Positions 61,348 to 64,000 of a stretch of 64,000 bases of DNA are shown here, one piece after another. The translations under genes and the position numbers were made by a program. The notes below the pieces were generated by a model. The model made no database searches. It saw nothing but the letters and a program-made list of their open reading frames with translations, and was not told the DNA's origin. The stretch's first letter is position 1. Each line of letters begins with the position of its first letter. The stretch is from Arthrobacter sp. 9V (GTDB lineage Bacteria; Actinomycetota; Actinomycetes; Actinomycetales; Micrococcaceae), in contig NZ_LR732912.1 in the NCBI RefSeq assembly GCF_902506065.1, positions 2,354,154 to 2,418,153 on the forward strand, in the 5' to 3' direction.

Positions 61348-61454
61348 CTCGAACAGCAGCAATCTGGACCATGAACCATTTGAATGGTCGCTGCACCCCT
61401 TGCCCGGATAGCCGGGCCGCAACGGCCCAAGGATTTACGAGGAAGGGCATCCCC

Positions 61455-61646
61455 ATGATCAAAGTCAACGTGGACCTGCAACGCTGCGATGCCAATGGCA
61501 CCTGCGCAGCCTTAATGCCGGACGTGTTCCAGATCGAAAAAGACGGAACCCTGGTACAGCTGGCATCAGAGGTCCAGGATGATCGCGAAAACGATCTTGA
61601 AGAAGTGATTCTTTGCTGCCCGATGGGAGCGATCTCACGGTCATGA
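61455..61646 (+). CDS. P450-associated 3Fe-4S-type ferredoxin
   Basis: 63 residues from the ATG at 61455, with GAAGGG upstream. Cysteines are Cys11 and Cys17 (CDANGTC) and Cys54/Cys55 (LCCPMGAI). The missing fourth cysteine (Asn14 in the usual position) is typical of single-cluster 3Fe-4S ferredoxins that serve actinobacterial P450s. It overlaps the P450 start by 4 bases (ATGA). It would relay electrons from the reductase at 52134-53369. Confidence 0.9.
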   Translation: MIKVNVDLQRCDANGTCAALMPDVFQIEKDGTLVQLASEVQDDRENDLEEVILCCPMGAISRS

Positions 61647-62845
61647 CCGCCACAGTGCCAACCTTCGAGCTCTTCTCCCCGCACGCTGCGGATCACGCCG
61701 GCGGTGCGCTGGCCCAAGGGGGAATCGCGGCCGGTTCCGACGGTTACGCCGTCCTCTCCTACCAACTTGCCACCGAGGTGCTGCGCAATCCCCGGTTCGC
61801 CAACTCAGCATTGAGGCTGATGGAAGAATTTGGCATCAGCAACGGTCCCGTCCATGGATTCCGGGCGCGGAGCATCATCATGCAGGACGGGGCGCAGCAA
61901 CTACGGTTGCGTACTCCACTCGCCCGCTTCATGGGCCCGGCAACAGTCCAGAACACCCGTGAGGTGCTTACGGAGATCGTGCGGGGGATCTTCAACGATG
62001 TGGACGACACGAAACCGATGGACTTCCATTCCAGCGTAGATCGCAGAATCCCCTCCTTGGTCTACTGCCACCTGGCCGGAGCTCCGCAAAGCGACGCGCC
62101 CATGGTCCAGGAGTTGTCCGAGCGGACGTTGGCCCTATTGGCCAGGGATCCCAGTCTTAAACCCGACATCCTCGCGGCGTACGACGAACTGTTCCAGTAC
62201 CTTCAGGATCTGATGCAGCGCAAACGACAAGCGGGCTTGGGCGAGGACATGCTGTCCCATCTGATGACGCTCGCCGACGACGGCAAACTCACCGCCCAGG
62301 AACTCTTTGACGAAGCGACGTCCATGCTCGAGGCAAGCTCCGTGAATACAGGACACCAAATCGGCCTGGTGGTGTGGAACCTGCTGGGCAACCGTGAAGT
62401 CTGGCGTGAGATCGTAGCCGATCCTTCATGGATACCCGCTGCGGTCATGGAAGCACTTCGCCTCTACCCCCGGACAGGTGTGATCAGCAAGATCGCCGAA
62501 GAGGAAATCGAGGTGGGCGGCACCACCATCCCGGCGGGGGCCGACGTACACGTTGCCGTATGGTCCGCCAACCGGGACCCGGAACGTTTTGAGAAGCCCG
62601 GTGAGTTCATTCTGGGCAGGGAGCGGAACCAGCCACTGACGTTCAGCACCGGCCCACACAACTGTCTTGGCCAAGGACTCGCAAAAGTGGAAATCGAGGA
62701 AGTCGTGGCTTACCTGGCCCGCCATTATCCCAACGCCCGCGTGATTGACGATGCCACGAAGATCACCCGGACGGCCGGCCGCTGGACCATCAAGCAACTC
62801 ACCATTGATCCCGGCACCCGGGCTGAGGACACCCATGTCATCTGA
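61643..62845 (+). CDS. Cytochrome P450
   Basis: 400 residues from the ATG at 61643. The heme-binding loop is FSTGPHNCLGQGLA with the thiolate Cys341, the K-helix ExxR is Glu270-Arg273 (EALR), and the meander region is RDPERFEKPGEF. The I-helix segment reads EASSVNTGHQ, with Asn235-Thr236 where most P450s have an acidic residue followed by Thr. It likely hydroxylates or dealkylates the pathway's starting compound. It is coupled to the ferredoxin upstream and overlaps the next gene by 11 bases. Confidence 0.93.
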   Translation: MTATVPTFELFSPHAADHAGGALAQGGIAAGSDGYAVLSYQLATEVLRNPRFANSALRLMEEFGISNGPVHGFRARSIIMQDGAQQLRLRTPLARFMGPATVQNTREVLTEIVRGIFNDVDDTKPMDFHSSVDRRIPSLVYCHLAGAPQSDAPMVQELSERTLALLARDPSLKPDILAAYDELFQYLQDLMQRKRQAGLGEDMLSHLMTLADDGKLTAQELFDEATSMLEASSVNTGHQIGLVVWNLLGNREVWREIVADPSWIPAAVMEALRLYPRTGVISKIAEEEIEVGGTTIPAGADVHVAVWSANRDPERFEKPGEFILGRERNQPLTFSTGPHNCLGQGLAKVEIEEVVAYLARHYPNARVIDDATKITRTAGRWTIKQLTIDPGTRAEDTHVI

Positions 62846-64000
62846 GAACCCCGCCCCGGAGTCGCTGACGGAAATACTCTCTGCACACTGGTCCGGAACG
62901 ACCTTCCATGACCTCCCGCCTGAGGTGGTGTCCACCATGAAGGACCACATCCTGGACACGTTGGCGGTGGCGATGGCAGGCATCCCGTCAGAGGAGTCCC
63001 GTCGCGTGCGGCATGCACTGTCCGGTATGTCCAACGGCGGCCCCTGCCTTGTGTGGGGCACCCGCGAACGGCTTAATCCCGCCCACGCGGCGCTTGCCAA
63101 TGGGACTTCCGCCCATGCCAGGGATTTCGACGACGGCGGCGGCCCGGGACACGCCGGCTCAGCAACCCTTCCGGCAGCGATTGCTGCTGCCGAACTTCTA
63201 GGATCCAGCGGCCGGGACCTCATAGTCGCCGCGTGCGCCGGATACGACATCAGTTACCGGCTTTTGCAGGGAGTCGGCGGATTCGCCGCCCATACCGATC
63301 GCGGCTGGCACTCTACCGGAACCTTCGGCACCTTCGCGGCTGCCGCCGCGTGCGCGAAGATTTTGGGGCTGGACCCCGCTGCATTCGCCAATGCTTTGGG
63401 AATTGCGGGTTCCTTTACCGGGGGAATTTGGGCATTCATCGAGGACGGTGCGTGGACCAAAAGGCTGCATCCGGGTAAAGCAGGCGAATCAGGCATTGAC
63501 GCGGCCTTCCTGGCGAGGGCGGGCATCACCGGCCCGCATCAGGTCTTTGAGGCACCGTGGGGTGGAATCATAGCCACCTATGCCGGCGGTAGGGGTTTTC
63601 CGGAACGGGTTACTGCCGGACTGGGCCGGATCTTCAACGTCTCCACTTCCTATCTGAAGCCATATGCCTGCTGCAGGGGAAGCCATTCGACAATCGATGC
63701 CGTGATGCAGCTGATCTCGGAGCGGAACCTGCAGCCCTCCGATGTCAGCAGCGTCACTGTCACCGCGGGGACAACTGCCATCAACATGCTCACCGTTGAT
63801 CCCATAGAAACCGTGTTCGACGCTCAGTTCAGCCTGCCGTACGCCATCAGCGTGGCACTGGAAAACCGTTCAGTGGGGCTGGACCAGTTCGATCCACCCC
63901 GAATATCGGAACCCCGCATCCAGGAAACCTTCGCCAAGATCTCCATGGTGTTGGACCCCTCAATCGAACTTGAAGACGGACCTCGCCTTGAGTTCGAGCT
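62835..64000 (+). CDS. MmgE/PrpD family protein, N-terminal part (3' end outside window)
   Basis: 388 complete codons are visible, with no stop before the window edge. The ATG at 62835 lies inside the end of the P450 gene in another frame. Family features: DHILDTLAVAMAG near residue 35, ANGTSAHARDFDD, HAGSATLPAAIAAAELLG, DRGWHSTGTFGTFAAAAA, LHPGKAGESG and YLKPYACCRGSHSTIDAV. The family includes 2-methylcitrate dehydratase and cis-aconitate decarboxylase, which (de)hydrate or decarboxylate tri- and dicarboxylic acids. With a CoA-transferase and CitE-like lyase in the same regulon it may process a carboxylic side chain. Confidence 0.88.
   Translation, partial: MSSENPAPESLTEILSAHWSGTTFHDLPPEVVSTMKDHILDTLAVAMAGIPSEESRRVRHALSGMSNGGPCLVWGTRERLNPAHAALANGTSAHARDFDDGGGPGHAGSATLPAAIAAAELLGSSGRDLIVAACAGYDISYRLLQGVGGFAAHTDRGWHSTGTFGTFAAAAACAKILGLDPAAFANALGIAGSFTGGIWAFIEDGAWTKRLHPGKAGESGIDAAFLARAGITGPHQVFEAPWGGIIATYAGGRGFPERVTAGLGRIFNVSTSYLKPYACCRGSHSTIDAVMQLISERNLQPSDVSSVTVTAGTTAINMLTVDPIETVFDAQFSLPYAISVALENRSVGLDQFDPPRISEPRIQETFAKISMVLDPSIELEDGPRLEFE

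Overview
The window looks like chromosome of a high-GC actinobacterium, most likely Arthrobacter/Paenarthrobacter or a close Micrococcaceae relative. The taxonomic signals are two mycothiol-linked enzymes (a DinB-type maleylpyruvate isomerase and a mycothione reductase), the actinobacterial trio of histidine phosphatase, DUF3090 and SCO1664-like protein, GTG and leaderless starts, and a high density of aromatic catabolism. The genus is inference. I saw no rRNA, tRNA, CRISPR array, transposase or phage gene.

Layout. (1) 1-16.4 kb is a galactomannan/mannan-oligosaccharide locus: the 3' end of a GH26 mannanase, two ROK regulators, a LacI-like sensor without a DNA-binding domain, a GH36 alpha-galactosidase, an Opp/Dpp-type ABC importer (lipoprotein, two permeases, two ATPases), a GH2 beta-mannosidase, a free-standing GH2 N-terminal domain and a BadF-type sugar kinase. 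(2) 16.4-19.6 kb is core genome: a CbbX/SpoVK-like AAA ATPase and the phosphatase-DUF3090-SCO1664 trio, closed by a strong hairpin. (3) 19.7-26.1 kb is a 3-hydroxybenzoate/gentisate pathway (3HB 6-monooxygenase, AAHS transporter, IclR regulator, gentisate dioxygenase, fumarylpyruvate hydrolase, mycothiol-dependent maleylpyruvate isomerase). A TTCTG-N5-CAGAA element lies at the IclR start and again ahead of the dioxygenase. (4) 26.2-32.8 kb holds an aminotransferase and 2-hydroxyacid dehydrogenase pair, mycothione reductase, an MFS transporter and a nucleoside hydrolase. (5) 32.9-39.6 kb is an amine/amide unit: LysR, sarcosine-oxidase-like flavoenzyme, M20 carbamoylase, ornithine-cyclodeaminase-like protein, Amt and an XRE-cupin regulator. 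(6) 39.8-49.7 kb is a probable meta-cleavage operon (two-component flavin hydroxylase, aldehyde dehydrogenase, FAH hydrolase, unusual double-VOC protein) next to a large LuxR/ATPase regulator.

(7) 49.7-64 kb is the most interesting part. A LysR regulator sits among four transcription units, and each unit has the same 10-mer, TTGGTATTTG, upstream in the same orientation toward the gene. The units are: a 62-aa protein of unknown function; ferredoxin reductase-DUF1059-MHS transporter; a seven-gene operon (FAD hydroxylase, CaiB CoA-transferase, CitE lyase, SDR, alpha/beta-hydrolase, hydroxyquinol dioxygenase, maleylacetate reductase); and ferredoxin-P450-MmgE/PrpD. Together they look like one complete catabolic pathway for an unknown substrate, funnelled partly through hydroxyquinol and partly through a CoA-thioester side-chain route, with a P450 system whose reductase gene lies about 8 kb from the P450.

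Limits: everything is read by eye from sequence. Products are family-level assignments, substrates are inference, and no database search was possible.
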